From contig JAHNZQ020000049.1 in the NCBI GenBank assembly GCA_019155205.2, forward strand, positions 324,247 to 388,246: a stretch of DNA of 64,000 nt, given 5' to 3'. The notes beneath the pieces are model-generated. The model was given only the letters and a program-made list of their open reading frames with translations, ran no database searches and was not told the origin of the DNA. The stretch is from Gracilaria vermiculophylla (taxonomy: Eukaryota; Rhodophyta; Florideophyceae; Gracilariales; Gracilariaceae). Below, piece after piece: positions 10,593 through 21,045 of the stretch. Each line of letters opens with the position of its first letter. Position 1 is the first letter of the stretch. Position numbers and translations under genes: made by a program.

Positions 10593-11400
10593 CAACAACT
10601 TCTCCCTCCACGGCGGTGGTTATTGGTTCTCCCGCGTACCCTGCGGACTCGGTGCCTCAAAGCGATGTCATCGCGCAGTTCTTCCGAGAGGTCAGTTTTC
10701 ATCGTACCGAGATTTCGGGGGATGTGGCTGCAATGTGAGAGGCCTTGAAAAATCGCCTTAGTGGGAGCATCCGGTCTTTGGAGAAACAGAACTAATCGCT
10801 TAGCTTCATGAAAACTTCCACGGGTGGGGTAGCAGCACAAAAGTGCGCGACTTGCGTCTTCCAGTAAAAATCCTAAAGTCCCCGTATGTTTGCACTTGTT
10901 TTTGCTCTTGCGCGAAGCGCGCGTCAAGCGATAGTCTCCAGTACGTGCCGAAAAATGTGCAATAATCGATAAAAAAACCGTGCTCACGGTGGCTTGCGTT
11001 GCGCCACGAAACCAGCGACCTGGGTAAAAAAGCCATTATGGTTATAACGAGCGAAAAATAGATAGAGAATTGAGAGATTGGGGTCCTGTTCCACTGTGCA
11101 AGTCAGAACTTTGCGGTTGGGTGGAGCTCCTTCCGTTCCTATGGTTTCTTATCATACTCGGGCCTAGTCCAGTGCCTCCGGCAACAGCGTAGAAGTCGCT
11201 GTGAACTTGAAAACCGAACAACATCGTAGAAGTTCGAGGTTGTACGAAAACCATAGAATCGTACAGTACAGAAATCAGAATTTCAAAAACCGTGCCATCA
11301 GAATCGGGCAAAACCGTCAAAACCCGTCAAAAATCGTAATCAACCGTACAGTACAGTACGCTGTGTCATTTCCAAAAATCAAAATTAATTAATTCACGTC
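10593..11400. other. No supported gene between gap and copia relic
   Basis: Minus-strand frames up to 131 codons show no motif I recognise. From 11230 to 11360 the sequence is rich in CGTACAGTAC-type short repeats. The 5' LTR of the copia relic would be expected here, but nothing matching the 3' LTR starting at 15276 was found. Confidence 0.5.
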
Positions 11401-11410
11401 AACAAGAAAC

Positions 11411-12446
11411 ATGGATATAGAAGAGAAAAGCACCTTAAAAATATAGAAACTTAATGGAAATAATTATTTCTTTTGGAAATTTCGCATGACAAATTACCTT
11501 AAGAAGAACGGGTATTGCAAAAGCTGTAACAGAAGAGGAAAATAATGCTACTGCTAATGAGAAAGCATTAATTAATATTTTTTTATCAGTGGATGATATT
11601 CAAATAGTCTATGTTGAGTCATGCAAAACCGGTACAGAAGCCTGGAACGCCCTAGCAGAAGTATACGAAAATAAGGGTATGGCGAACAAAATGGACACGG
11701 AGGAGCGCTTTACGTCAAAAAGGCTCCACAAGGGAGAATCAGCCAAGCAAAATATAGAAGAATTAAAACGTCTCAAAAGAAAATTGAAACAGCTCGGGGT
11801 GGATAAAACAAAAGAAGAATATATTATGAGATTATTGCGTAGCTTACCTAAATGCTATGAAAGTTTGGATGTTGCATTGGAAAATATAGCTGAAAAGCTA
11901 AGCATTGAAGAATTCCACGCTAGAATTTGGCGTGAAGAGTCCAGAAAAAAATTATCTGAAGAGCAAGAAAAATCTGGAAGTTTCCTACAGGGAAAAGTCA
12001 ACAAGCAAAAATACAAATTTTCCTATAACTGTCACTACTGTGGAAAGAAAGGGCACAAAATTGCGGACTGTAGAAAACGCAAAAAGGATACGAAAAATTC
12101 TACACAGCCCAACACGAGCAATACGTCCTCCGGAAATTTTTTGATGGCTGAACAAGACCAAAGAAAAATCTATGGAACATGGTATAAGGACTCTGGGGCA
12201 TCCTTCTACATGACAAATATTCGAAAGTGGTTTATGGAGGAAACTTTAAAAAGAACTGAGCCAGAGACCATGAGACTAGGAGATGGAACCCATATCAAAT
12301 CAACAGAAAAGGGAACCATACTTATGGAAATTTCTATAAATGGGTCTATGAAGACACTGCCTGTGCAAGATGTTTTATTTGGCCCGGAAATTGCTACGAA
12401 TATTTTATCTATTGGGCAAATTGATGAACGCGGACATCGAGTTTAA
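11411..12446 (+). pseudogene. copia gag and protease
   Basis: ATG at 11411 is followed by an in-frame TAG after 11 codons; the gag frame resumes through KLNGNNYFFWKFRM and, after another break, runs openly from 11589 to 12446. A zinc knuckle CHYCGKKGHKIADC (CX2CX4HX4C) lies near 12031-12072. The protease active site DSGAS lies near 12190, followed by LFGPEIATNILSIGQ. The order and motifs are those of Pseudoviridae-type gag-protease. Confidence 0.88.
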
Positions 12447-12589
12447 TTTCAAAGAGGGTGGTGCACCGTTTTATCCAAACATTCAAATGAAAAACTCCTT
12501 CAGGTCAAGAAAGAAAATTCTACCTACTGCTTTAAGAGCTCCAAGAAGATCGAGGAAAATTATGTAGCATACTCAGCTACTATATCGGA

Positions 12590-13400
12590 GCAATAACTTT
12601 GGCATGCCAGACTAAGACATGCTGGAAAATCAGTCTTGAGCCAAATCGTATCAAAGAAAACCGCAGATGGTGTTACAGAAAAATTGGAGCAAAAAGATAT
12701 AAGTACATGCAAGGGATTTACACTTTGAAAAATGAGTTCAAAATCATTTCTGTCATTAGGAAACTTTCAATCAAATGGAAAATTAGAACTCATACACACG
12801 AACCTTTGTAGACCTATGAGTACAAAATCCAAAGGAGGAAAATTGTATTTCATAACCTTCACTGATGATTACACAAGAAAATCATTTGTGTATTTACTCC
12901 GTACCAAAAACGAAGCATTTGAAAAAACCCGAGAATTTCTGACTATGGTAGAAAATCAAGAAGGAATTTCTATCAAACGAATTGGAAGTGATAGAGGGGG
13001 AAAATACTTTTCTAAGGCATTTGAAAATTATTTTAAACACAAAGGTGTCATCCACGAGGGTACTGGAGCACACCAACCACAACAGAATGGTGTGGCGGAA
13101 AGAATTAACCGAACACTTTGTGAAAAAGCAAGATGTATGCTTTACTTTCAGGACATTCCCAGAACGGTTTGGGCTGAAGCTATCCAAACTGCAAATGTGA
13201 TTAGGAATTTTGTTCCTACAAAAATTCTAGGCAATTGCAGCTTCATGAAAAATGGATCGGAAAGAAACCAAATATTTCTCATCTCAAAGTATTTGGGTGC
13301 AAGGCCTATGTTTTTATTCCAAATGATCATAGAAAGAAATGGGATGCCAAGTCAAGACTGTGTACATTTTTGGGATACGAAGGTAGAAATTATCGCTTAA
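12590..13400 (+). pseudogene. copia integrase
   Basis: A decayed pre-integrase segment (HARLRHAGKS-like, in broken frames) precedes the catalytic core in the 12732-13400 frame: TDDYTRKSFVY (first Asp), GSDRGGKYF (second Asp) and NGVAERINRTL (Glu), the DDE triad of copia integrases. The core is intact in residues but the frame ends by frameshift near 13390, and the N-terminal zinc-binding part is broken. Confidence 0.9.
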
Positions 13401-14458
13401 TGGACGATACAACCGGAAGAGTGGTTGTAAGTGGAGCGGCAAAATTTCTAGAAGCCCCAAAAATAATCTCAATGGAAGAAGAAATTTTTTTTGAACCAGA
13501 AAACTCAAAAGAAAAAGAAATAATGCCGAACACTGAAAAGGAAAATGATTTGGAAAATTCTGAGGTTTACAACCCAGCTCCAGAAAATGAGCTAGCACCA
13601 GAAATTATCCCACGGAGAAGTGGGAGAACTAGAAGACAGCCAACATGGCTCACATATGAGCATGCTGATGAAAATGATAATAATGCTGCCGGTGCAGTAA
13701 TGATGCTTGCAGACGAAACAGAAGCAAATAATGTACAGGAGGCCTTGTCAGGGGTTCAGAAACAATATTGGGCATCTGCAATGGAAAGAGAAATTAATTC
13801 TTTATACGAGAACAATACTTGGAAACTGGTCCCTCGAAAATCAGACATGCATATTTTGCAACCAAAATGGGTTTTCAAGATAAAACCCGAAACCGAGAAT
13901 CAAAAGAAAATATTTAATGCAAGACTGGTGTGCAAAGGGTATCAGCAAAAATACGGAGTTGATTATTTTGACACGTACGCTCCAGTTGTACGCATGGCTT
14001 CTTTAGGGACTATGCTGGCTATAGCACTCCAATAAAAAATTTTCATCACCCAGATGGATGTTAAAACAGTTTTCTTAAATGGAGTGTTGGAGGAAGAATA
14101 TTTTATGGAACAGCCTGAAGATTTTATTGACTCAAAAAATCCTAATCACATCTGCAAGATAACGAAGGCAATGTATGGACTAAAACAGGCGCAAAGAGCG
14201 TGGTACAAAATGATTAGCTCGGTTTTGAGCAACATGAAATATTCAAAAGCTCATGAAGACAGTGGAATATTTGTCGCAAATATTGATGGACGTGAAGTAT
14301 TTATTTCTTTATATGTCGATGACATAGTACTGGCAAGTGAAAGTCCAAAGGTGTTAAATTTTGTGAAGCAAGAACTAAGTTCTAAATTTCAAATGAAGGA
14401 TCTTGGAGAAATTGGGCATGTACTAGGCATTGAAATCGACTATAATCGAGAAAAATGA
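13235..14458 (+). pseudogene. copia reverse transcriptase
   Basis: The frame runs from the integrase C-terminus through an RRSGRTRRQPTWL linker into RVT_2-type RT: WKLVPR, PKWVFKIK, ARLVCKGY and FDTYAPVVR. A TAA at about 14033 interrupts; the frame resumes with QMDVKTVFLNG, MYGLKQAQRAWY and the catalytic box YVDDIVLAS near 14310. A stop at 14456 separates it from RNase H. Confidence 0.92.
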
Positions 14459-14599
14459 ATTCTTAAATTATGTCAAAGTGTCTACGCAAGAACTGTGCTT
14501 AACCGATTTAATATGAAGAACTGCAAAGAAATTAATACACCCTTGGAGGCGAACAGTACTTTACAAAAATGTGGAACTGATGAAATAATCACAGGCGTT

Positions 14600-15268
14600 C
14601 CGTACAGATAATTAATTAGTTCACTTATGTATCTTATGCTAGGGCCGCGTCCTGATCTAGCATATGCAGTTGGAAAATTAAGTCAGTTTTTTGAAGAGCA
14701 TTGCACAGAACATTGGAAATCATGCAAAAGGGTTCTTAAGTATATTCAGAAGACAAAAGATTTTTGTCTCGTTTACAAAAAATCTACCAACCCGTCACTT
14801 TATGTCTACAGTAATGCCAGCTGGGGAAATACGGAAAACAGAAAACCAGTTTCTGGATATGCTACATTTTTTGGAAATTGTTTACTGTCGTGGAGCAGTC
14901 GAAAGCAAAATTGTGTGGCATTTTCATCCACAGAGGCCGAATTAATTGCAGTTACAGAGGCAGTCAAAGAAGGGAAATGGTTCGCAAAAATCATGAAGGA
15001 TCTTAAAACTACTGAAGAACAAGCTATTCAAATTTTTGTTGACAACCAGTCTACAATTGCAATTTCAAAAATGGAAGGATGCCATGGAAAATCAAAGCAC
15101 ATTGCTATACGGTATTTCTACATTCAGGACTGCTTAGAAAATGAAGAAGTGAAAATTACATACTGTCCTACCGAACATGTGGCAGCTGATATTTTGACAA
15201 AGTCTCTACAGAAGAACAAGCATTGGTTTTTTATGGACATGTTGGGTCTTACGCAGTTTTCAAGTTGA
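14600..15268 (+). pseudogene. copia RNase H
   Basis: Reads LMLGPRPDLAYAVGKLSQF, SWSSRKQNCVAFSSTEAE and, at the end, EHVAADILTKSLQ, the usual copia RNase H end motif. It ends about 8 bases before the polypurine tract. The link to RT is broken by stops near 14456 and 14611. Confidence 0.9.
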
Positions 15269-15275
15269 GAGGGGG

Positions 15276-15542
15276 TGTTGTAGAAGCATCTAGAAGCTTC
15301 TAGGAAGCAACTAGAAACTGCTTATATCTAGAGACTTCTAGAAGGTTCTATAGAAGAAATTATGAAGAAGTATTTAATGCTTTATGATAGAAATTATTAG
15401 AAGTTCTAGAAGACTATAGAACATTATGAGAACACTATATAAGAAAGAATTGCAGACCAGGTTTGATGAATGATAGAAGTCAAGCCGAGTCATCGAGATA
15501 AATCAACAGGACGTTTACTCAAGTTTATCCTAAGCTCGGTAC
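15276..15542 (+). repeat. 3' LTR of the copia relic, truncated
   Basis: Begins TGTTGTAGAAGC directly after the purine tract. It is rich in short palindromic TCTAGAAG-type motifs and contains a TATATAAG box near 15436. It ends without the expected terminal CA where the Ty3-family LTR begins at 15543. Confidence 0.75.
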
Positions 15543-16094
15543 TGTGGTACTGTCAGCCTTCCTGTCGAGGTAGTAAGGCACAACGTCCGTTAGGAGTTTT
15601 TGGTGACTCCAAAGGCGCGTATTCCTAAAGGAGGTCTCCGGTATCCGCTATCGCGAGCCGGGGGAATTCTGAAAGGAGATCCGCAAACACCAAGCGGAGG
15701 GGGAGGTTCACTGGGCGGACAATGCTCCTACAGGCGCTGCTATGATGCGACATAGGATCGGCGGCTTAGAAACCTGCGTACTCGACAAGAGACTCCAACC
15801 GGAAAAGTAGAAGAAGACTCAAGGGTGCTTGTCTTTACTTCTCCAGAGGTGGAGCTCAACCGGTAGATTAAGTATCAAGCCGGGAGCCCGCCTCGGCAGG
15901 TCTCGCTACTGTTCTAATTACCTGCATAAATTATCTAAAATAAATAAATAATTCTACCATACCTCAAGGATACTGTAGCGCACGCGGGCGAGATTATGCA
16001 CCACGTAGCCCAGCTAATAAATTACGAACCCTCCTTAGGAATATTATACCTTAAAAACAACCCACGCTCTTTCCGTAGGAGCCACTGTACTACA
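15543..16094 (-). repeat. Ty3 chromodomain family LTR (sense on minus strand)
   Basis: In the plus direction it runs from TGTGGTACTGTCAG to CACTGTACTACA, 552 bases, the same limits as five other copies in the window. In sense direction LTRs begin TGTAGTACAGTGGC and end with ACA. The left flank is GGTAC and the right flank TGTAC, one mismatch apart, so it could be a solo LTR with a 5-bp target duplication, or one arm of an inverted-LTR structure with 17063-17614. Confidence 0.85.
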
Positions 16095-17062
16095 TGTACT
16101 ACACCGATTTACAATAGCAACCTCCGATACGGCGCGGAACCGCATCGCCTGAAGGTATGGGCCGAAGTGGTGAATGTAATCCTCCAATGGACACGGGAGA
16201 CCCATACGCTTGTCGTGGAACGGGACGAAAACCCGTTTGGCGCGATGATCGAAATGCTCTCCTGGATGGAACGGTGCACTGGTCGAGGTGTGGTACACCT
16301 CAGGATTCGAAAAGAACGAAGGCGCCGGAGGTGGAGAAGACATTCCGGAGGTGTAGGAAGCTTGATGGATGGCGACCGAACGCGTGGTAGCACCTGAGGA
16401 GAGAGACTTCACACCACTTGGGGAACGACCCGCGGTTATATGCACCACCGAGGAGGGAGCCGCGTCAAGCCGCCATCGTGGAATTAGTGGAGAAGTCGGG
16501 CGACCGGTATCAGGCGAGGTATGAAGCACCATAGCGAGGCGCGCGTTCATATCTAGTGGAGGACGACGGGCATGCAGATGAGAGGATTATGAGACTGACA
16601 CCTTCACGGAGAATGAATTAAGGGACGCAATGAGGTGGGTGTTTCCCGAAGGAGAATCCTCGAAGGAATCGGAGTGGGAAGCGCCTCTAGGGATTCAGTT
16701 TCCACTCTGGACTAACCCACGCTCCGGCCACGGAGGTTGGGCGACGGCACCGCGCACGACGAATTCGAGTGCGCGGGAGCTCACGCCGCCAACTGGTACG
16801 GTTGCACAGACAGCATACCCCGATAAGGAGGAGACGCAACCGAGCCAAGGAGGAGCGAGGCCCGCAAACACCGCAGGGAATGAACCGCGAGCCCGCGGCA
16901 ATGCGCCGCGCAGGAGTATGAAGAAATGGAAGAACGCCTGAAGGAGAGAATGTGTCACTCACCAGAGGCCGCGCTTGCAGCAAAACTGATAGGAGCCACC
17001 CCGGGGATCAAGGAATCGGAAGATGCACCTCGAAGATGTGGTGCAATTTTGGAAAGGGGGTA
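16095..17062 (+). mobile_element. 3' internal fragment of the Ty3 chromodomain family
   Basis: Reverse-complement match to about 35015-35980 of the intact-length relative. It contains the start of the family's antisense gene and, at its right end, the polypurine tract (GGAAAGGGGGTA, 17051-17062) directly before an LTR. The element sense is therefore plus here. Gag and pol are absent. Confidence 0.8.
16110..16550 (-). pseudogene. Antisense gene of the Ty3 family, third copy, N-terminal fragment
   Basis: A minus-strand frame starts with ATG at 16550 (MNARLAMVLH) and matches about 145 residues of the antisense protein at 35526 (shared ATPSSVVHIT-like, SGATTRSVAIH, PEVYHTST and YLQAMRFRAV blocks). 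It keeps its frame up to the truncation near 16110. This copy keeps an ATG where the 35526 copy has GTG, supporting this start. No known domain. Confidence 0.7.
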
Positions 17063-17614
17063 TGTAGTACAGTGGCTGCTAAGGGAAAAATTATGGCCTT
17101 ATGGCATAATATTCCTAAGGAGGGCTCGTATTTTATTAGCTGGGCTACGTGGTGCATAATCTCGCCCGCGTGCGCTACAGTATCCTTGAGGTATGGTAGA
17201 ATTATTTATTTATTTTAGATAATTTATGCAGGTAATTAGCACAGTAGCGAGACCTGCCGAGGCGGCCTCCCGGCTTGATACTTAATCTGCCGGTTGACCT
17301 CCACCTCTGGGGAAGTAAAGATAAGCACCCTTGAGTCTTCTACTACATTTTCCGGTTGGAGACTCTCGTTGATCACCCTCAGGTTTCTAAGCCGCCTATC
17401 CCCAAGGCGCTTCATAGCAGTGCCAGTAGGAGCATTGTCCGCCCAGTGAACCCCCCCCTCCGCTTGGTGTTTGCGGATCCTCTTTAAGGATTCTCCCGGC
17501 TCGCGACAGCGGATATCGGAGACCAACGTTAAGAACACGCATCTTTGTTATCAACAAAACCTCCTAACGGACGTTGGGCTTTATTACCTCGAGAGGAGGG
17601 CTGACAGTACTACA
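17063..17614 (+). repeat. Ty3 chromodomain family LTR (sense on plus strand)
   Basis: Runs from TGTAGTACAGTGGC to ACAGTACTACA, 552 bases, directly after a polypurine tract, so it is a 3' LTR. It is inverted relative to the LTR at 15543-16094. Confidence 0.85.
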
Positions 17615-17975
17615 TGTTCAGTACATAAACTGGATACAAAAACTGTACATGGATATGAGTCAACCTTTGACAACTCCAGTGCAGGTGTACCAAGAGAAAG
17701 TGGGATTCATCAAGAGAAGTAACGAAATTCAGGGACTACGCAACGTCAAACATATTAAGATATGGTACAACTTTGTCAAAGAAGCCTTACGTGAAGGTAT
17801 TTTCCTGATTGAGTACATTCTTTCAGATCTGAACCTTGCGGACTCATTCACGAAGATACTTTGTCCAGCATCCTTGGAGAACCACAAAAAGCTTTTGAGA
17901 TTCATTCCATCATCTTTGCGAGAGGGCGTGTTTGAATACGGTTGGAGGATCTCACAAGCTGACGTAAACATTTGA
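17615..17975 (+). pseudogene. Second copia element, RNase H C-terminal remnant
   Basis: Reads HIKIWYNFVKEALREGIF, YILSDLNLADSFTKIL and LREGVFEY, the pattern that ends copia RNase H domains. It differs clearly from the RNase H at 14600-15268, so it is a different copia lineage, cut on its left by the Ty3 LTR. Confidence 0.75.
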
Positions 17976-18139
17976 GAGTAACTTGCGTTGCAAATACCAG
18001 AAATACGATGGAATGGTAGCGTCATTGATTTATTTGAATAATGTAACAAACATGCGTGGTGGAAAATGGAATGACTTAAAGAAAGAGTCTTGGAAACAGC
18101 GGGGGACATTCACAATATTCCTAACGACATCTTGATGTT
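17976..18139. other. Flank of copia remnant, no gene seen
   Basis: AT-rich sequence with no supported feature; it may include the decayed 3' LTR of the second copia element. Confidence 0.4.
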
Positions 18140-18222
18140 TAGTGTTGGAAAGCAGATGAGCTATTTGCGCTGTACTTTCTTGTGACACAAGGCGCACAGT
18201 TCACAATTTGAACTATCAACAC
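18140..18222 (-). repeat. tRNA-like short repeat, copy 2 (tail only)
   Basis: Matches the part of copy 1 from the GTTGGAAAAC motif onward (CAGATGAGCTATTTGCGC, then GTTCACAATTTGAAC). The T-arm part is absent. Confidence 0.6.
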
Positions 18223-18299
18223 GCACCCTCGCCCTGTACTTCATTCCAGTACGAGACTTGAAGCGTACAGTAATCATTTTTGACTACTGCTGTACACAC

Positions 18300-18451
18300 G
18301 TATAATTTCTCAGGCTCTGGTCACTGTTGGGATTTTTACCCAGGGTATTAGAGTTTGGCTGGGCCCATAACCTGTTTAAAAACAGATGACCTATTTGCGC
18401 TATACGTTTTTGTGACACAGGGCGCATAGTTCACAATTTGAACGATCAACA
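18300..18451 (-). repeat. tRNA-like short repeat, copy 3
   Basis: Full-length match to copy 1 with about 15 percent difference. Its T-loop is mutated (loop TAAAAAT instead of TTCGACT), while the T stem is kept. Confidence 0.6.
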
Positions 18452-19062
18452 TTTAGGAAATCCTGGTGGATTATCTACTTTAGGTTTTGTTAAAGACATT
18501 CTTACAATAGACTACTTTAGTGACCCTTACACCAAATAGAACTGCTTATAAACTGCTAAGACAGACGTAAAGGCTTCAGATCTCTCATTTAGTCTTGTCG
18601 TTCACTCGAATATCGTGAAATCAAAAGGCAACGTTTTGTTGTCGAGTGTGATGCAAATGAGAGCCAAAAAAGTACCTTTCCGAAGCAAAATAAGCATGAA
18701 CGTTGTTTTCGCATTCGCTTGTATCATTTAAGAGAGAAAACAATTGGAATACTGCAATATGTTTTCCGATTTGGAAATAAAACATGCCAATTTTTGTAGT
18801 TTAAAAACTACTACAATAATACATTCTATAAGCAACTTAGTACACAAAAACCTCCTTCAAAACTTTTTGAACTGATATCGTTGCATGTTCTCCACAGCTT
18901 ACATCAAACTCACATGCAGTACAACAACTTTGCAGGATACTAGAAAACGACTGCTTCTTCCAAGAGGGAAAAAACAGCGAAAGACCTCTACTTAAAGTTT
19001 AAGATCTTTAATGAAATAAAGAAATGTTCTCCATTTCTGTTTTGTCTAGAATGTTTTGCATT

Positions 19063-19266
19063 TTAAAGGATATGTGGGAGATTGAGCAAAGCATGATAAC
19101 TAAGTATGGTCACTTGGTACGAAACGTGGACTAATTGATATGGATTGTCATCCGATAAGTTTTGCATGCACTCCACATGACAGTCAAATGCGCGGGAAAC
19201 GAAAAAGGGTCTTACGTGATGCTTTCTGTGGCTAAAGCAGGGAAGAGAAGGCACTTCTGACGTCAA
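19063..19266 (-). other. Conserved minus-strand frame of unclear status
   Basis: A 67-codon frame with a Cys/His-containing N-terminal half aligns without indels to copy B (48160-48365), where one codon reads as stop (Gln in copy A). It is either a decayed coding exon or chance similarity from the duplication. No family recognised. Confidence 0.25.
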
Positions 19267-19344
19267 CCATACACATAGACGGGGTCTCTGTGAGTTTATC
19301 TGGCCAACTTTTACAGTACTTCCTGTATGGGACCGTCTTTTTGG

Positions 19345-19622
19345 ATGGATCCTGCTCCCATTTGAGGATTGCGACGGCTGCTCATGCGCTTATGATGATG
19401 CAACCTTTGCAGCAGACTCAAGTACCTACAGTGACATAATCCTGATCGGGAACATGCTTGATGTTCTTTACAGTCTCTCTGAAATTATCTTATTCAATGC
19501 GCGTCATCGCTTTCTGGACGATAAGCAGAGCTGTTGCACAAAATTTCGGGGGTTAAACCGTTCTATTTCAATTGTTATCAAGTTGCCCTATGTCAGACAC
19601 GTCAACAATATTCTGTGCTAGG
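19345..19622 (+). pseudogene. Cys-rich frame resembling a pepsin-type aspartic protease fragment, copy A
   Basis: The frame reads LPFEDCDGCSC, then DDATFAADSSTYSD and NMLDVLYSLSEIILFNARH. It has no ATG. The Cys-x2-Cys block followed by a DSSTYS segment resembles the region after the active-site DTGS of A1 proteases, and a shifted frame just upstream reads VFLDGSC. It aligns to copy B without indels and with conservative changes, and is followed by TAG then GTAAGA, a possible splice donor. It is a likely old exon; the family assignment is weak. Confidence 0.4.
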
Positions 19623-20349
19623 TAAGAAATTGTCGACCAGCCGCGCGAACCGGATATTGTGAACAAAGCAGGCCAAAGTTTGTATCGCTGCAGGTTTTCG
19701 CGAGAACAGCGCTGTCACGCTGTGCGTATACACCAGAGGTGATGGTGTGGGAGAGTCTGAATGCGATTAGATAACAGCATGAAAAAGAAGTAAAATTATT
19801 TGAGAATCGATGACGATATTATTTTTCGCAGGCTGTTAATCACAACCGCGAAGAGGGCTTTAAAAGGCATCCCGTTTTAATCCAATACATGCACTGATTA
19901 AACGTATGCAGACATGTTCCATACAGCTTGGCGTTGCTCGCAGAAAGAAATCCAATTTCCACCACCAATGCCGTACCATTTGATGACGGTAACCCAGCTT
20001 TCTTCTCGAGACATTTGAGGCCTTAACTGCAACCCCGAAAGTACCGTCGTCTGCCTATTCGTTTCTGAGATTAAAATAAAAAAATTGCGCCTCTGAATGC
20101 TTAACAATCACTGGAATTTACACTCTTTTTCTAGTAGCGCGACTGTGTGCTGTGAAACTTCTGCTGTCGCCATATCTTGCCACCGGTCGCCGTATACAAC
20201 GGCCATCACAGAAAATACCAACTGCTACTAAACTGTGAATTTTTTTGTTTACAGAGCTGGTGATTCTTCAAAACTGTTGAAGAGTCTTCATTTAAGCGCG
20301 TCTCCATAAAATCACCAGCAAGACTCGAGGGTCTATACGTTGAGATCTT

Positions 20350-20476
20350 AAAATACAGTGACTTCAGGCTGTTCTGTAAGATGGGCAGTAAGCTGAAGTT
20401 TTTCAAACTACATTGCAAGAAAAAGGAAGTTGCCCCACGTAGTCGACGCTTGCGCCGCTGAGCCCTACTTGGAAAA
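20350..20476 (+). other. 127-base block identical between the two duplicated segments
   Basis: Identical base for base to 48951-49077, while flanks differ by several percent. It contains a frame entering from upstream that reads LKYSDFRLFCKMGSKLKFFK and ends RSRRLRR then TGA. An ATG inside (20380-20382) would give a 26-aa basic peptide. It could be a terminal exon, a short basic-peptide gene or a non-coding element. Confidence 0.5.
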
Positions 20477-20723
20477 CTGCGGAGATGAATTAGAAAACCA
20501 AGGAAAGGAAAGAAAAAAACACGTTCATGATCAGTTTGATTCTTCGTTGCCATGTCCGTTAGAAAACAACATATAAGATATTTCAACTTCTCTCTGGATC
20601 TAAGGAAAACGTCCGGGTCCAAGACAAGTTTCTCAATTAGTCTTTCCGCTTTCTGATGTTCAAAGCAGAGGCTTCAGACTCTTCTCTGAATAAGAAAGAG
20701 TTTTATGCATGAAATGGACAGAA

Positions 20724-21045
20724 TATGATTGAAGAAGTCCTGGCAGTGCGCTCAAGAATCTCGAAAGCTCTTTCCGCTCAAAATTCTCATTTCAGCCATA
20801 TTCATATGTAGTAACCAGAAACAGGACAGCGACATCAGAACAGAACCTCAGCATGACGATGCCACATTCAAGCCACGACGACTAACATCGCGTGGCGCCG
20901 TGAAGAATAGACCGAGGAACCGTACGCTTCCACCTCTGTGCGATACTGCGCCGTGCACCTCAAGCTTATCGAAGGTTACGGTGCGTTTTCCAAACATACG
21001 GTGTAAGAGCGCCGAGCGATCCAAGCAGATCGAACAGATCAAAGT
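20724..21045 (+). other. Exon-like conserved island, copy A
   Basis: Over about 215 bases (20838-21055) it differs from copy B at only about five sites. An open plus frame of about 105 codons (Arg/Pro/Ser-rich, two Cys) aligns without indels, lacks an ATG and runs into a good splice donor, AAAGTAAGT, near 21045 (GTACGT in copy B). A minus-strand frame of 64 codons is conserved as well, so the coding strand is not settled. Confidence 0.4.

Larger units (their letters stand above)
11401..15542 (+). mobile_element. Ty1/copia retrotransposon relic, 5' LTR missing, 3' LTR cut by Ty3 LTR
   Basis: Domains in copia order: gag with zinc knuckle, protease, integrase, RT, RNase H, then a polypurine tract (about 15265-15275, ending in GGGGG) and an LTR beginning TGTTGTAG at 15276. 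No matching 5' LTR was found upstream. The LTR runs to 15542, where a Ty3-family LTR starts. Stops or frameshifts occur in gag, integrase, RT and RNase H, so the element is dead. Confidence 0.92.
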
